A stretch of 53,309 nt of DNA, taken from contig NZ_CALPDF010000034.1 in assembly GCF_943193175.1 (NCBI RefSeq), forward strand, positions 1 to 53,309, given 5' to 3'. Positions 1 through 7,628 of the stretch are shown in pieces. The position numbers were made by a program, and so were the translations under genes. The notes beneath the pieces were generated by a model that did not search any database, had not been told where the DNA came from, and saw only the letters and a list, made by a program, of their open reading frames with translations. The stretch's first letter is position 1. Each line of letters starts with the position of its first letter. Source of the DNA: Neobacillus muris. GTDB lineage: Bacteria > Bacillota > Bacilli > Bacillales > Cytobacillaceae.

Positions 1-35
1 AATCAATAAATTTGGTATTTAGATTCTGTGATAAT

Positions 36-70
36 AAAAAATTGCCGAGAAAAATACCCTTTCTCGACAA
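36..70 (-). terminator. Intrinsic terminator of the MdtG-like pump gene
   Basis: CGAGAAA at 46-52 pairs with TTTCTCG at 60-66 around a 7-nt loop. On the minus strand the hairpin is followed by GCAATTTTTTA, a good U-tract. It lies just after the stop of the minus-strand pump gene. Confidence 0.7.
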
Positions 71-96
71 TCTGAGGCCCAAAATGGGCCTTTTTC
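71..96 (+). terminator. Intrinsic terminator of a gene left of the window
   Basis: AGGCCC (75-80) and GGGCCT (86-91) form a hairpin with an AAAAT loop and a following T-run on the plus strand. It would end a plus-strand transcript entering from outside the window, converging on the pump gene. Confidence 0.6.
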
Positions 97-102
97 CATG
101 AC

Positions 103-1335
103 TTAGGCAGTATGCTGCTTGATGAGTTTCGGATGGCGGTACATGGAGAATAGCAAGATAAAACCACTAAGTATCAGCAAGGCGCTTGTACTGATGAAGA
201 CCGCTGAAAAACCGAAGGAACCGGAAATATACCCGCCGAGCAACGGACCAATAATATTTCCCAAGAAGCGTAAGCTGGTGTTATAACCAAGCACTTCGCC
301 CTGCATGGTTAGCGGAGCCTCCTGGCGTATATAAGCAATACGCACCGGAATGATCCCCCCAATGGCAACCCCCAGCGCGAGCCGAATCGCAATTAGCTGC
401 CAAATATTTGTTACCACTGCTCCCGGTAAATAAATGATACCTGCCAGAAAGAGCAAAATAACTAGTATCTTAATGTATCCATGCTTATCAGCGATTTTTC
501 CCCAATTGCGGGACATCAGTAAGTTTCCTAATCCTGCTGCAGAAAAAGCCAATCCTGAGTAAAAGGCTATATTGGTTTTTCCATGAAGTTCGCTGACAAA
601 TAAGGATAGTATCGGCTGAATACTGAAGTGTGCTACTTGGACGAGGGCGGAAATCAGTAAAACCGTTAATAAAACGGGGTTTTTGATGATATGCCTAAAC
701 ACTTCCTTGCTGGAATAGTGGGCTTTTGCCCCTTTTTTAGCCTCAAGGCGGAATTCCTTAGTCAAGAACACCAGCAAAGCGGAAATTAAAATGGACGCAG
801 CAGTCCACTTAAAAGTAGTGGCATATCCTAAACTATCAGCTAATATCCCTCCAATCAGCGGACCGAACAAGGAACCTGTAATGCTCCCAGTTTGTAAGGT
901 GCCTAGCACTCTCCCCGCAATCTCCTTCGGTGTTTGGGTCGAGATAAAGGCTTGTGACATTGGGATAAAGCCTGAGAAAAAACCCATGAAAAATCGGAGT
1001 ATCAACAGCTGCCAGACAGAATGGGCAAAACTGAGCAGAAAAATCGATAAACCCATCCCCAGTCCTGAAATGATCAAAATTTTTTTTCTTCCATAGTGGT
1101 CTCCAATATGCCCCCATATAGGTGCAAAAAGAAAGGCTGAGACGAAGGTAATTCCAAAGGTTAATCCGGACCAATGCTGTACATATTTTTCGGAAAAGTC
1201 TCCAAAGGTTTCAATGTACAGAGAGATAAATGGCATCACCATGGTCATGCTTCCGGCGACAAAGAAATTGGCAAACCACATAATCACTAAATTTCTGGTG
1301 GCTCGATCATTTTGATTGGCAATAATAATAAACAC
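103..1335 (-). CDS. MFS multidrug efflux transporter, MdtG-like
   Basis: A 410-residue, 12-helix major facilitator protein that probably exports drugs or other small hydrophobic compounds using the proton gradient. The WSGLTFGITF segment, then APIWGHIGDHYGRKK (motif A between helices 2 and 3) and the ATQ-like STQTPKEIAGRVLGTLQTG stretch follow the pattern of the MdtG/YttB group of DHA1 drug/proton antiporters. The start is a GTG at 1335 with a weak upstream GGAAAG; the next in-frame Met is 18 residues inside and would cut into the first helix. It is transcribed alone and ends at the hairpin at 36-70. No regulator is adjacent on its own strand; the divergent PadR gene starts about 230 bp away. 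The substrate cannot be told from sequence. Confidence 0.85.
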   Translation of the reverse strand: MFIIIANQNDRATRNLVIMWFANFFVAGSMTMVMPFISLYIETFGDFSEKYVQHWSGLTFGITFVSAFLFAPIWGHIGDHYGRKKILIISGLGMGLSIFLLSFAHSVWQLLILRFFMGFFSGFIPMSQAFISTQTPKEIAGRVLGTLQTGSITGSLFGPLIGGILADSLGYATTFKWTAASILISALLVFLTKEFRLEAKKGAKAHYSSKEVFRHIIKNPVLLTVLLISALVQVAHFSIQPILSLFVSELHGKTNIAFYSGLAFSAAGLGNLLMSRNWGKIADKHGYIKILVILLFLAGIIYLPGAVVTNIWQLIAIRLALGVAIGGIIPVRIAYIRQEAPLTMQGEVLGYNTSLRFLGNIIGPLLGGYISGSFGFSAVFISTSALLILSGFILLFSMYRHPKLIKQHTA

Positions 1336-1515
1336 TTCTTTCCAATATTATTTCGTTTTACTAAATATTATAATATAGAAAATTCAAATAAATTCAATGA
1401 CTTTCCAAAATAGTCTTTCTTATTATGTTGAAATTTGGACTTTTCACAGCCGATTTGCCTGCCTTTTTCTATAAAAAAGAAAAATAGAAGAAAAATCCAT
1501 TTTAATATTGATTTT

Positions 1516-1542
1516 GTTTATATTATCATTGATAATATAAAC
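1516..1542. promoter_or_regulatory. Perfect 13-bp inverted repeat, candidate PadR operator
   Basis: GTTTATATTATCA (1516-1528) is followed after one T by its exact reverse complement TGATAATATAAAC (1530-1542). It ends 24 bp before the PadR start codon, where an autorepressor would block transcription. The placement in front of a padR-efflux pair is the usual arrangement; binding itself is inferred. Confidence 0.65.
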
Positions 1543-1566
1543 ATAAATAATATCGAGGTGGATCAT

Positions 1567-2091
1567 ATGAATATACAAGATGTCATATTAGGCTTTTTGT
1601 TCGAGGAGCCAATGAGTGGTTACGATATAAAGCAAATGATGGAGAATTCTGTATCCTATTTTTTTGATGCATCATTTGGTGCCATTTATCCGGCCTTAAG
1701 AAAAATGGAAAAAGAGGGACTCGTTGAAAAGCAGGTTATTCAGCAGGAAGGAAAACCAAACAAAAATTTATTTGCCATAACGGAAATGGGGAAGAGGCAA
1801 TTTCAAAATTACTTGGAGAGCCCGATTAATCCAACGGTTACAAGATCGGATCTCTTAATCCGCATTTTTTTCGGAGGTTTTACGACTCAGGAAAAGATTA
1901 CGGAATGGCTTTTGCAGGAACGGGATAAAAAACAGGAAATGTATGAAAACTTAACTAAAATTGACAACCTGTACGGTCAGGATATGGAACATCATAAACG
2001 GTTTACCCTGCAGTTTGGTATCCGTCAGGCGGAAATGATTATCGGGATGATTGACGATGAGTTAAATAAATTGGAAACAAAAGGGGAGTAG
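1567..2091 (+). CDS. PadR-family transcriptional regulator
   Basis: A 174-residue regulator. The N-terminal winged helix (residues about 1-80) carries the PadR hallmarks: ILGFLFEEPMSGYDIKQ, then GAIYPALRKMEKEGLV and the wing. The C-terminal half (about 90-170) is the helical Vir_act_alpha_C dimerisation domain. I take ATG 1567 because GAGGTG lies just before it and because the upstream extension would run through the inverted repeat at 1516-1542. PadR proteins mostly repress a neighbouring efflux gene and are relieved when the drug or phenolic ligand binds. The DHA2 pump gene begins 4 bp after its stop, so the two form an operon that probably represses itself through the palindrome. Confidence 0.9.
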   Translation: MNIQDVILGFLFEEPMSGYDIKQMMENSVSYFFDASFGAIYPALRKMEKEGLVEKQVIQQEGKPNKNLFAITEMGKRQFQNYLESPINPTVTRSDLLIRIFFGGFTTQEKITEWLLQERDKKQEMYENLTKIDNLYGQDMEHHKRFTLQFGIRQAEMIIGMIDDELNKLETKGE

Positions 2092-2095
2092 CCGC

Positions 2096-3823
2096 ATGAA
2101 GGGGAACGGAGGAATGAAGGTCGTACTGTTAATGTGTGTCGGGATATTTGTTTGCATGCTTGATTCGACGATCATGAATATTACGCTTCCGGCTATACAG
2201 GACAGTCTCCATACATCTTTGGAAACAAGTTCATGGATGTTAAATGTATATACGATGACGATCGCGGTATTAGCCATCCCATTGGCCAGATTTGCCGAAA
2301 TGTTTGGAAGAAACAAGTTTTATATTGTGGGCCTATTCGTTTTTGGGGGTGGATCGGCTTTGTGCGGGCTGGCTGGCAGCGGGGAAATTCTGATTGCAGC
2401 TCGATTTGTCCAAAGCTTAGGGGCGGCCATCCTTATTCCCTGCAGTATGGTTATTGGCATTAATGCCATGCCAATTGAGAAACGGGTCATTCCCTTAACA
2501 TTATTAGGTGCAACACAAGGGTTATCAACTGCATTGGGGCCGGCTGTAGGAGGATTTATCACAGAGAAGCTGAGCTGGCACTGGGTTTTTTACGTCAATG
2601 TGCCAATCTGCTTAGCAGCATTTATGGCTGCACTCTTTATTCTTTCCTTAAAAAATGAAAACCGGGTAAGATCAGCAATCGACTGGTTTGGGCTTATCTT
2701 TTCCGTATTCGCGATTTTTCCGCTAAATCTCGTTTTAATTAAGGGAAATGTATGGGGATGGGATAGTGCGGAAGCGATTATTTGTTACGTGACAACCTTT
2801 GTTTCCATTGGATTATTCATTATCACTGAGAAAAAGGCAAAGGCACCTATGGTAAATTTAGCTTTGTTCAAAGATCGATTATTTACTGGTTCGGTCGTCA
2901 GCGTAACTGCAGGCTTTATTTTCCTGATCGGTGTGATGGTTCTGCTGCCACAGTTCTTAACTAGCTTCCAGCATAAATCGGAGCTCGAAGCGGCACTTCT
3001 TGTTACCCCAGTTTCAGCATCCATTTTTGTATTTTCTAATGTTGCCGGACTGCTTAGCAAAAAAATCGGGTATACCCTGCCAGTTGCAGCAGGCTTTGCC
3101 ATTATGGGAACAGCTTACTATTTGCTACATCGCTTAAATCTTCACAGCACCGCTTCGGAGATTATCCTTCTTTGCAGTTTACTTGGATTAGGATTTAGCT
3201 TTGTCATTTCCTCGGCTACTATGGCCAGTACCTCCTCCTTTGAAGGAGAAATGCTCACCGCCTCACAAAGTGTTTTTTCTATGCTCAGGCAAGTGGGCGT
3301 GGTATTAGCAGTTGCTATTTTTGTTGCGGGATTGACTAATAATATTCAAGCCAAAAAGCAAGTGGTTGTTCAATATGCCAATAAAGAGTTAAACAAATTG
3401 GACCTGCCAGAATCGGCAAAACAGAAGATTTTGGCCGAAACCAAAAGGGCGATTGATGGGGAGTCAATCGCCCGGAAAGCTGCTCCTGAAATCATTAGCG
3501 ACCAGGAACGCAGGCAGATAATTGACCAAAATATCCAAAAAGCACTGGCAGCGGTACCTGAAAGCCAAAGGGCCAGTGTACAGGGGGGAATTTCTGAGCA
3601 AATAGAACAGCAAGTAGACCAGGAAATTGCCAAACAAGTAAATAGCACCGCAGCCTATTCCAAAAAAGTAGAAACTTATGCAAAACAAAGGATTTCGAGC
3701 AGTTTTGCCGAAACCTATAAAGCAGGTATTCCTTTTGTCTTTTTCTGCTGCTTGACCGGATTGATCTTCAGGACTAAAAAACAATCCGCATCACCCTTGG
3801 CCCTGCCAGCAGCAGTTGAATAA
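2096..3823 (+). CDS. DHA2-family 14-helix MFS efflux transporter with large outer loop
   Basis: A 575-residue EmrB/QacA-type drug/proton antiporter. It opens with LDSTIMNITLPAI (the D-x-T-I-V-N-V-A-L-P signature in helix 1), then ARFAEMFGRNKF (motif A) and GPAVGGFI (motif C). Between the last two helices, roughly residues 410-545, lies a long hydrophilic insertion rich in Gln, Glu and Lys, predicted to be helical and to sit outside the membrane. One final helix and a short tail follow. The start ATG 2096 is 7 nt after AAGGGGAG; a second ATG at 2114 is too close to its own GGAGG. It is cotranscribed with the padR gene. The likely role is drug or toxic-metabolite export induced through PadR. 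Confidence 0.85.
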   Translation: MKGNGGMKVVLLMCVGIFVCMLDSTIMNITLPAIQDSLHTSLETSSWMLNVYTMTIAVLAIPLARFAEMFGRNKFYIVGLFVFGGGSALCGLAGSGEILIAARFVQSLGAAILIPCSMVIGINAMPIEKRVIPLTLLGATQGLSTALGPAVGGFITEKLSWHWVFYVNVPICLAAFMAALFILSLKNENRVRSAIDWFGLIFSVFAIFPLNLVLIKGNVWGWDSAEAIICYVTTFVSIGLFIITEKKAKAPMVNLALFKDRLFTGSVVSVTAGFIFLIGVMVLLPQFLTSFQHKSELEAALLVTPVSASIFVFSNVAGLLSKKIGYTLPVAAGFAIMGTAYYLLHRLNLHSTASEIILLCSLLGLGFSFVISSATMASTSSFEGEMLTASQSVFSMLRQVGVVLAVAIFVAGLTNNIQAKKQVVVQYANKELNKLDLPESAKQKILAETKRAIDGESIARKAAPEIISDQERRQIIDQNIQKALAAVPESQRASVQGGISEQIEQQVDQEIAKQVNSTAAYSKKVETYAKQRISSSFAETYKAGIPFVFFCCLTGLIFRTKKQSASPLALPAAVE

Positions 3824-3858
3824 GTGCTGAAGAAGTCTAATTCATAGGATCAAGGTGA

Positions 3859-4020
3859 TGGCTTGGTGGAAGTGTTAAAGATGATAGTTTCCATTCCTAC
3901 TGTTGTAAATCATTATCTTTGGTTATCGTCTTATACTTTATTGGAAGAGAGACATGGGCTTGGGTATATGGAATCATTGTTTTGATGAATTTGCTGTTAA
4001 TGAAAATCTGGAAGCAATAA
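3859..4020 (+). other. Possible short membrane-peptide ORF or gene remnant in 400-bp gap
   Basis: The gap from 3824 to 4224 has no recognisable gene. One plus-strand frame stays open from 3859 to the TAA at 4018-4020. Its second half reads like a membrane segment (VYGIIVLMNLLLMKIWKQ), but it has no ATG and no ribosome site in frame. It may be the decayed 3' end of a small membrane-protein gene, or chance. A hairpin follows directly. Confidence 0.2.
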
Positions 4021-4065
4021 AAAGAACAGTCCGTCACCAATCTTGATGACAGGCTGTTCTTTTTC
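4019..4065. terminator. Bidirectional hairpin terminator
   Basis: AAAAAGAACAG and CTGTTCTTTTT bracket a hairpin with a further inner pairing (GTCA/TGAC). A-tract and T-tract flank the stem, so it can act on either strand. It closes the padR-pump unit before the exporter genes. Confidence 0.7.
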
Positions 4066-4224
4066 TAGCAATATCTTGATACTTTTCCGCCATAAAAGTA
4101 AAATGATCATTTTTTTATAATTTTGATATGTCAGAAGGTTAATGCCAACGCATAATAAGCATTGCACGGCAGCTTTATTATGATTTAAACTAAGATACAA
4201 ATGCATGGACAATGGGTGAATAAA

Positions 4225-4986
4225 ATGAACGATCAGGCATCAAAGACATACGAAATCATGGAAGTCTGTTTACTGGCTGGAAAAATTATGCTGCAAAGCG
4301 GCGGGGAAACCTATCGGGTGGAGGATACGATGATGCGGATTGCCGCTGCTCTTGGCGTTGAAAAATCCCACAGCTATGTAACACCAACGGGGATTATTTT
4401 CTCCGCTGAAGGGGATGAGCCCACTAAAACCAAGCTGATTCGGATTTCAGAACGGTCGACAGACTTGAAAAAAGTTGCATTGGTAAACAGCGTGTCCCGC
4501 CAGATCACGAGCGGGGACCTTAACATGAAAGAGGCACTGAACCGGCTGCAAGAAATTGAAACGATGACCTTGACATTCCCGCTTTGGGTTCAAACAGCAG
4601 CAGCCTCGCTGGCAAGCGGCTGTTTTATGATTATGTTTAATGGGACATGGATTGATTTCATCCCTTCGATGATATCTGGAGGGCTAGGCTATCTTAGCTT
4701 TGTAAAATTTCATCGATTTGTGCCAATCAAATTTTTCTCAGAATTTTTAGCTGCATTTATTATTGGCTTATTATCTCTCCTTTTAGTGCAAATTGGTTTT
4801 GGAAAAGAATTGGATAAAATAATCATTGGCTCTGTTATGACCCTGGTTCCGGGATTACTAGTCACCAATGCGATTAGAGATTTAATGGCGGGACATCTGA
4901 TTGCCGGATTATCAAAAGGTGCTGAGGCATTTTTAACCGCATTTGCCATTGGGGCAGGGATCGCTGTGGTATTAACATTTTTGTAA
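4225..4986 (+). CDS. Threonine/serine exporter, ThrE N-terminal half (YjjP type)
   Basis: A 253-residue protein matching the larger part of the ThrE amino-acid exporter, which in many Firmicutes is split into two genes. The soluble N-terminal region shows LLAGKIMLQSGGETYRVEDT and the SYVTPTGIIFS stretch typical of the family. Five or so membrane helices follow from about residue 110, with GLLVTNAIRDLMAGHLIAG near the end. I choose ATG 4225, preceded by GGGTGA, over the ATG at 4201, which has no ribosome site. The second half of the exporter starts 18 bp after its stop. Together they would export Thr/Ser or small peptides using the proton gradient. Confidence 0.85.
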   Translation: MNDQASKTYEIMEVCLLAGKIMLQSGGETYRVEDTMMRIAAALGVEKSHSYVTPTGIIFSAEGDEPTKTKLIRISERSTDLKKVALVNSVSRQITSGDLNMKEALNRLQEIETMTLTFPLWVQTAAASLASGCFMIMFNGTWIDFIPSMISGGLGYLSFVKFHRFVPIKFFSEFLAAFIIGLLSLLLVQIGFGKELDKIIIGSVMTLVPGLLVTNAIRDLMAGHLIAGLSKGAEAFLTAFAIGAGIAVVLTFL

Positions 4987-5004
4987 AACAGGAGGCAGGG
5001 CGAG

Positions 5005-5451
5005 TTGGATATTTTGGCCCAGTTAATCACGAGTTTTTTTGCAACGGGGGCATTTGGAATCATATTCAATGCTCCAAAGGAATCTTTATTAAAATGCGGC
5101 CTGGTTGGGATGGGCGGCTGGCTTGTCTATTATGTTCTTGAAAAACATATGGGAGATGCCGTTTTTGCCACGCTGTCTGCCACGATTTTTATTGCTGTCA
5201 TTAGCCAGGAGATGGCAAAAATCTATAAAACGCCGGTCATTATCTTTAGTGTTGCGGGTGTTATCCCATTAGTGCCTGGCGGATTGGCATATGATGCCAT
5301 GAGGAAGTTTGTTGAAAATGATTATAATCATGCATTAGGCCTGGCAGCAAAAACATTGCTGCTTGCAGGAGCAATCGCTTTTGGCTTAGTTTTTTCTGAA
5401 GTTATTAATCAAATCCAGCGTAAAATTAGTTACCGAGTTTCAAAAAAATAG
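5005..5451 (+). CDS. Threonine/serine exporter, ThrE C-terminal half (YjjB/DUF3815 type)
   Basis: A 148-residue membrane protein with four predicted helices, the partner of the preceding gene. ATGAFGIIFNAPKESLLKCG at the N-terminus and SVAGVIPLVPGGLAYDAM in the middle are the hallmark segments of this family. The start is TTG 5005, 9 nt after AGGAGG at 4990-4995; no ATG in frame is as well placed. The two genes form an operon ending at the strong hairpin at 5478-5514. Confidence 0.85.
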   Translation: MDILAQLITSFFATGAFGIIFNAPKESLLKCGLVGMGGWLVYYVLEKHMGDAVFATLSATIFIAVISQEMAKIYKTPVIIFSVAGVIPLVPGGLAYDAMRKFVENDYNHALGLAAKTLLLAGAIAFGLVFSEVINQIQRKISYRVSKK

Positions 5452-5477
5452 TCCCTTTATGGATATCTAAAATTGGC

Positions 5478-5514
5478 GAAGGCAGAGGAATGATCATTCC
5501 TCTGCCTTCTTTTG
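5478..5514 (+). terminator. Strong intrinsic terminator
   Basis: A perfect 16-bp stem with essentially no loop beyond the turn (GAAGGCAGAGGAATGA at 5478-5493 with its complement at 5494-5509), followed by TTTT. Confidence 0.85.
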
Positions 5515-6040
5515 CTCTCATTTAAGTTATCGTAACTTGAATGGCTGCAAGTGTCTGTTACTCATATATCATGTAAAAATTAAATTTCATTGTTAACTTT
5601 GCCGCGGTTCAATTTTTCACCTGTAGGTTTTATATACCTAAACGACGTAAGCCCTACCTCTCTTACATCCTTACGGCTCCGAGGCCGTTCCAGTGTGAAT
5701 AAGTCTTTCCGATAAAACAATAGTGAAAAGCCAGTAGAAATTCTTACATAGTATTATTAATCTGATTCAAGTTACTTTTAATATCAAGCACAATTTATAA
5801 TTATAAAGGGAATTACAAAAAATGTCAATGGTTTTTATGAAATAGTGATTGTTTGATCCATTCTAACCCTTCGTTTTTTCTAATCATCAAGTGAAGCGAA
5901 GAAAAATGAATAAATGGTGAATAGATATTTTTATAAATAAATAAATTTTTCAAAAAATATTGATTTTTTAATCAAAAAGTAATATTATTCTAATATATTT
6001 TTTTAGTATATTTCGTGAATTATTTCGGAGGAAAAAACCT
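5515..6040 (+). promoter_or_regulatory. Long AT-rich leader region before the amino-acid permease
   Basis: No gene is seen in these 526 bp. The block 5600-5720 is less AT-rich and partly self-complementary (TAGGT/ACCTA around 5624-5640; TTACGGCTCCGAGGCCG near 5670) but fits no riboswitch I recognise. Closer to the gene are a 15-mer at 5944-5958 (AATTTTTCAAAAAAT) matching the CodY consensus AATTTTCWGAAAATT at 11 of 15 positions, and an inverted repeat TTGATT/AATCAA at 5960-5975. A permease of this type in B. subtilis (BcaP) is under CodY control, which makes the weak CodY match worth noting. Confidence 0.3.
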
Positions 6041-7456
6041 ATGGAGATGTTTAGAAAAAAGTCGATCCAGACTCTTATACAGGAAGCCGAACAAAAAGAT
6101 GTTACCTTAAAGAAGGAATTGGGTGCGTTTGACCTGTCAATGCTTGGTATAGGGGCGATTATCGGAACGGGGATTTTTGTTCTTACGGGCGTTGCGGCTG
6201 CTGAGCATGCAGGTCCAGCCCTTATTTTATCCTTTGTATTATCTGGTCTTGCCTGCGTGTTTGCAGCCCTTTGTTATGCTGAATTTGCCTCAGCAGCACC
6301 TGTTTCCGGGAGTGCCTATACCTACAGCTATGCTACTTTTGGAGAGATTATTGCCTGGATGCTAGGCTGGGATTTGATTTTGGAATACGGACTAGCTTCA
6401 TCAGCGGTAGCAAGCGGATGGTCCGGTTATTTCCAAGGGCTGCTGGCAGGCTTCGGAATTCATTTTCCAAAAGCATTGTCTAGTGCCTACGATCCGGCGA
6501 ATGGGACATTCATCGATGTACCGGCCATCTTAATTGTGTTTGTGATTACTTTACTGCTGACGCAAGGGGTCAAGAAGTCAGCACGCTTTAATACGATCAT
6601 GGTCATTATCAAGCTGGCGGTTGTTCTATTGTTTATTGGGGTGGGTGTTTGGTATGTTAAACCATCCAATTGGACACCATTTATGCCATTTGGTTTTTCC
6701 GGAGTAACGGCTGGAGCAGCAACGGTATTCTTTGCTTATATTGGTTTTGATGCTGTTTCCACTGCAGCGGAGGAAGTAAAAAATCCGCAGCGCAATATGC
6801 CGATTGGCATAATTGCTTCCTTATTAGTCTGTACGATTCTATATATTGTAGTATCCGGTATTTTGACAGGAATTGTTCCTTACCAAGAGCTTGGAGTTAA
6901 AAATCCGGTTGCCTTTGCGCTGAACTATATTCATCAGGACTGGGTGGCAGGATTTATCTCGCTTGGAGCAATAGCAGGAATCACAACTGTATTGCTGGTT
7001 ATGCTATATGGGCAGACACGTTTATTCTATGCCATCAGCCGTGATGGTTTGCTGCCAAAGGTGTTCTCAAAGGTTGATAAAAAGAGCCAAACGCCAATGG
7101 TTAATACATGGATCACCTGTTTGCTTGTCAGTATTTTTTCTGGCTTCATTCCATTAAGCAAGCTGGCGGAATTAACTAACATTGGAACCTTGTTTGCCTT
7201 TATGACTGTATCGGTCGGAATTTTAGTTCTAAGAAAGAACAAGCAGGCACCAACAACTGGCTTCCGTGTGCCTTTTGTTCCATATATTCCAATTCTTGCG
7301 TTCTTATTCTGCGGATTTTTAGCGGTCCAATTGCCTGCTGTAACATGGATTAGTTTTGTGGTATGGCTATTTATTGGATTAGTGGTTTACTTTGGCTATG
7401 GACGAAAGCATTCCACGCTTAATCAATCTCCTGTAAAGATAAAAAAGATAAGCTAG
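6041..7456 (+). CDS. APC-superfamily amino-acid permease (YfnA/BcaP-like)
   Basis: A 471-residue, 12-helix amino-acid/proton symporter. The first helix carries GIGAIIGTGIFVLTG, the unwound substrate-binding segment of the APC family. FFAYIGFDAVSTAAEEVKNP in helix 6 and YGQTRLFYAISRDGLLP after helix 8 mark it as a member of the cationic/branched-chain (CAT-like) permease branch with YfnA and BcaP of B. subtilis. GGAGG at 6026-6030 serves ATG 6041; a second ATG at 6047 is possible. It stands alone between a long leader and its own terminator. Substrate preference cannot be read from sequence; branched-chain amino acids are the best guess. Confidence 0.85.
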   Translation: MEMFRKKSIQTLIQEAEQKDVTLKKELGAFDLSMLGIGAIIGTGIFVLTGVAAAEHAGPALILSFVLSGLACVFAALCYAEFASAAPVSGSAYTYSYATFGEIIAWMLGWDLILEYGLASSAVASGWSGYFQGLLAGFGIHFPKALSSAYDPANGTFIDVPAILIVFVITLLLTQGVKKSARFNTIMVIIKLAVVLLFIGVGVWYVKPSNWTPFMPFGFSGVTAGAATVFFAYIGFDAVSTAAEEVKNPQRNMPIGIIASLLVCTILYIVVSGILTGIVPYQELGVKNPVAFALNYIHQDWVAGFISLGAIAGITTVLLVMLYGQTRLFYAISRDGLLPKVFSKVDKKSQTPMVNTWITCLLVSIFSGFIPLSKLAELTNIGTLFAFMTVSVGILVLRKNKQAPTTGFRVPFVPYIPILAFLFCGFLAVQLPAVTWISFVVWLFIGLVVYFGYGRKHSTLNQSPVKIKKIS

Positions 7457-7457
7457 T

Positions 7458-7491
7458 TAAAAAGGAATCCTCATAGGAGGGTTCTTTTTTT
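7458..7491 (+). terminator. Intrinsic terminator of the permease gene
   Basis: AAAAGGAATCCTC pairs with GAGGGTTCTTTT around ATAG, with one mismatch, followed by a run of seven T. Confidence 0.65.
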
Positions 7492-7492
7492 G

Positions 7493-7541
7493 TGTCGATA
7501 AAACAAAAAATATGTCGAAAGTTATCGATTTTTTATATAAA
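7493..7541 (+). promoter_or_regulatory. Tandem candidate Spo0A boxes and promoter before the kinase
   Basis: TGTCGAT at 7493-7499 and TGTCGAA at 7513-7519 resemble the Spo0A box TGTCGAA (one mismatch and exact). They are 20 bp apart, two helical turns, and in the same orientation. A TATAAA at 7536-7541 lies 16 bp after the second box, so that box would sit about where the -35 element belongs, as at known Spo0A-activated sigma-A promoters. Single 7-mers occur by chance a few times in this window; the pairing and position are what make it notable. Confidence 0.4.
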
Positions 7542-7628
7542 TTTGCCCCATTCTCATCGAATGGTGGTAGAATAGTAGGAGAAAATGTAATTTTTTGTGA
7601 TAATTTCTTTGATTGAGGAGTATAGTAC

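Noticed and set aside
3464..3784. Minus-strand frames opposite the end of the DHA2 pump
   Set aside because: Shadows of the hydrophilic loop region; plus-strand product is continuous with the family up to its last helix.
5600..5720. Possible riboswitch or T-box before the amino-acid permease
   Set aside because: Some self-complementarity and a GCCGCGG string, but no conserved core of any riboswitch or T-box I know, and no terminator/antiterminator pair near the gene.
5944..5958. CodY box before the permease
   Set aside because: Eleven of 15 matches in very AT-rich DNA is weak; mentioned only within the leader feature.
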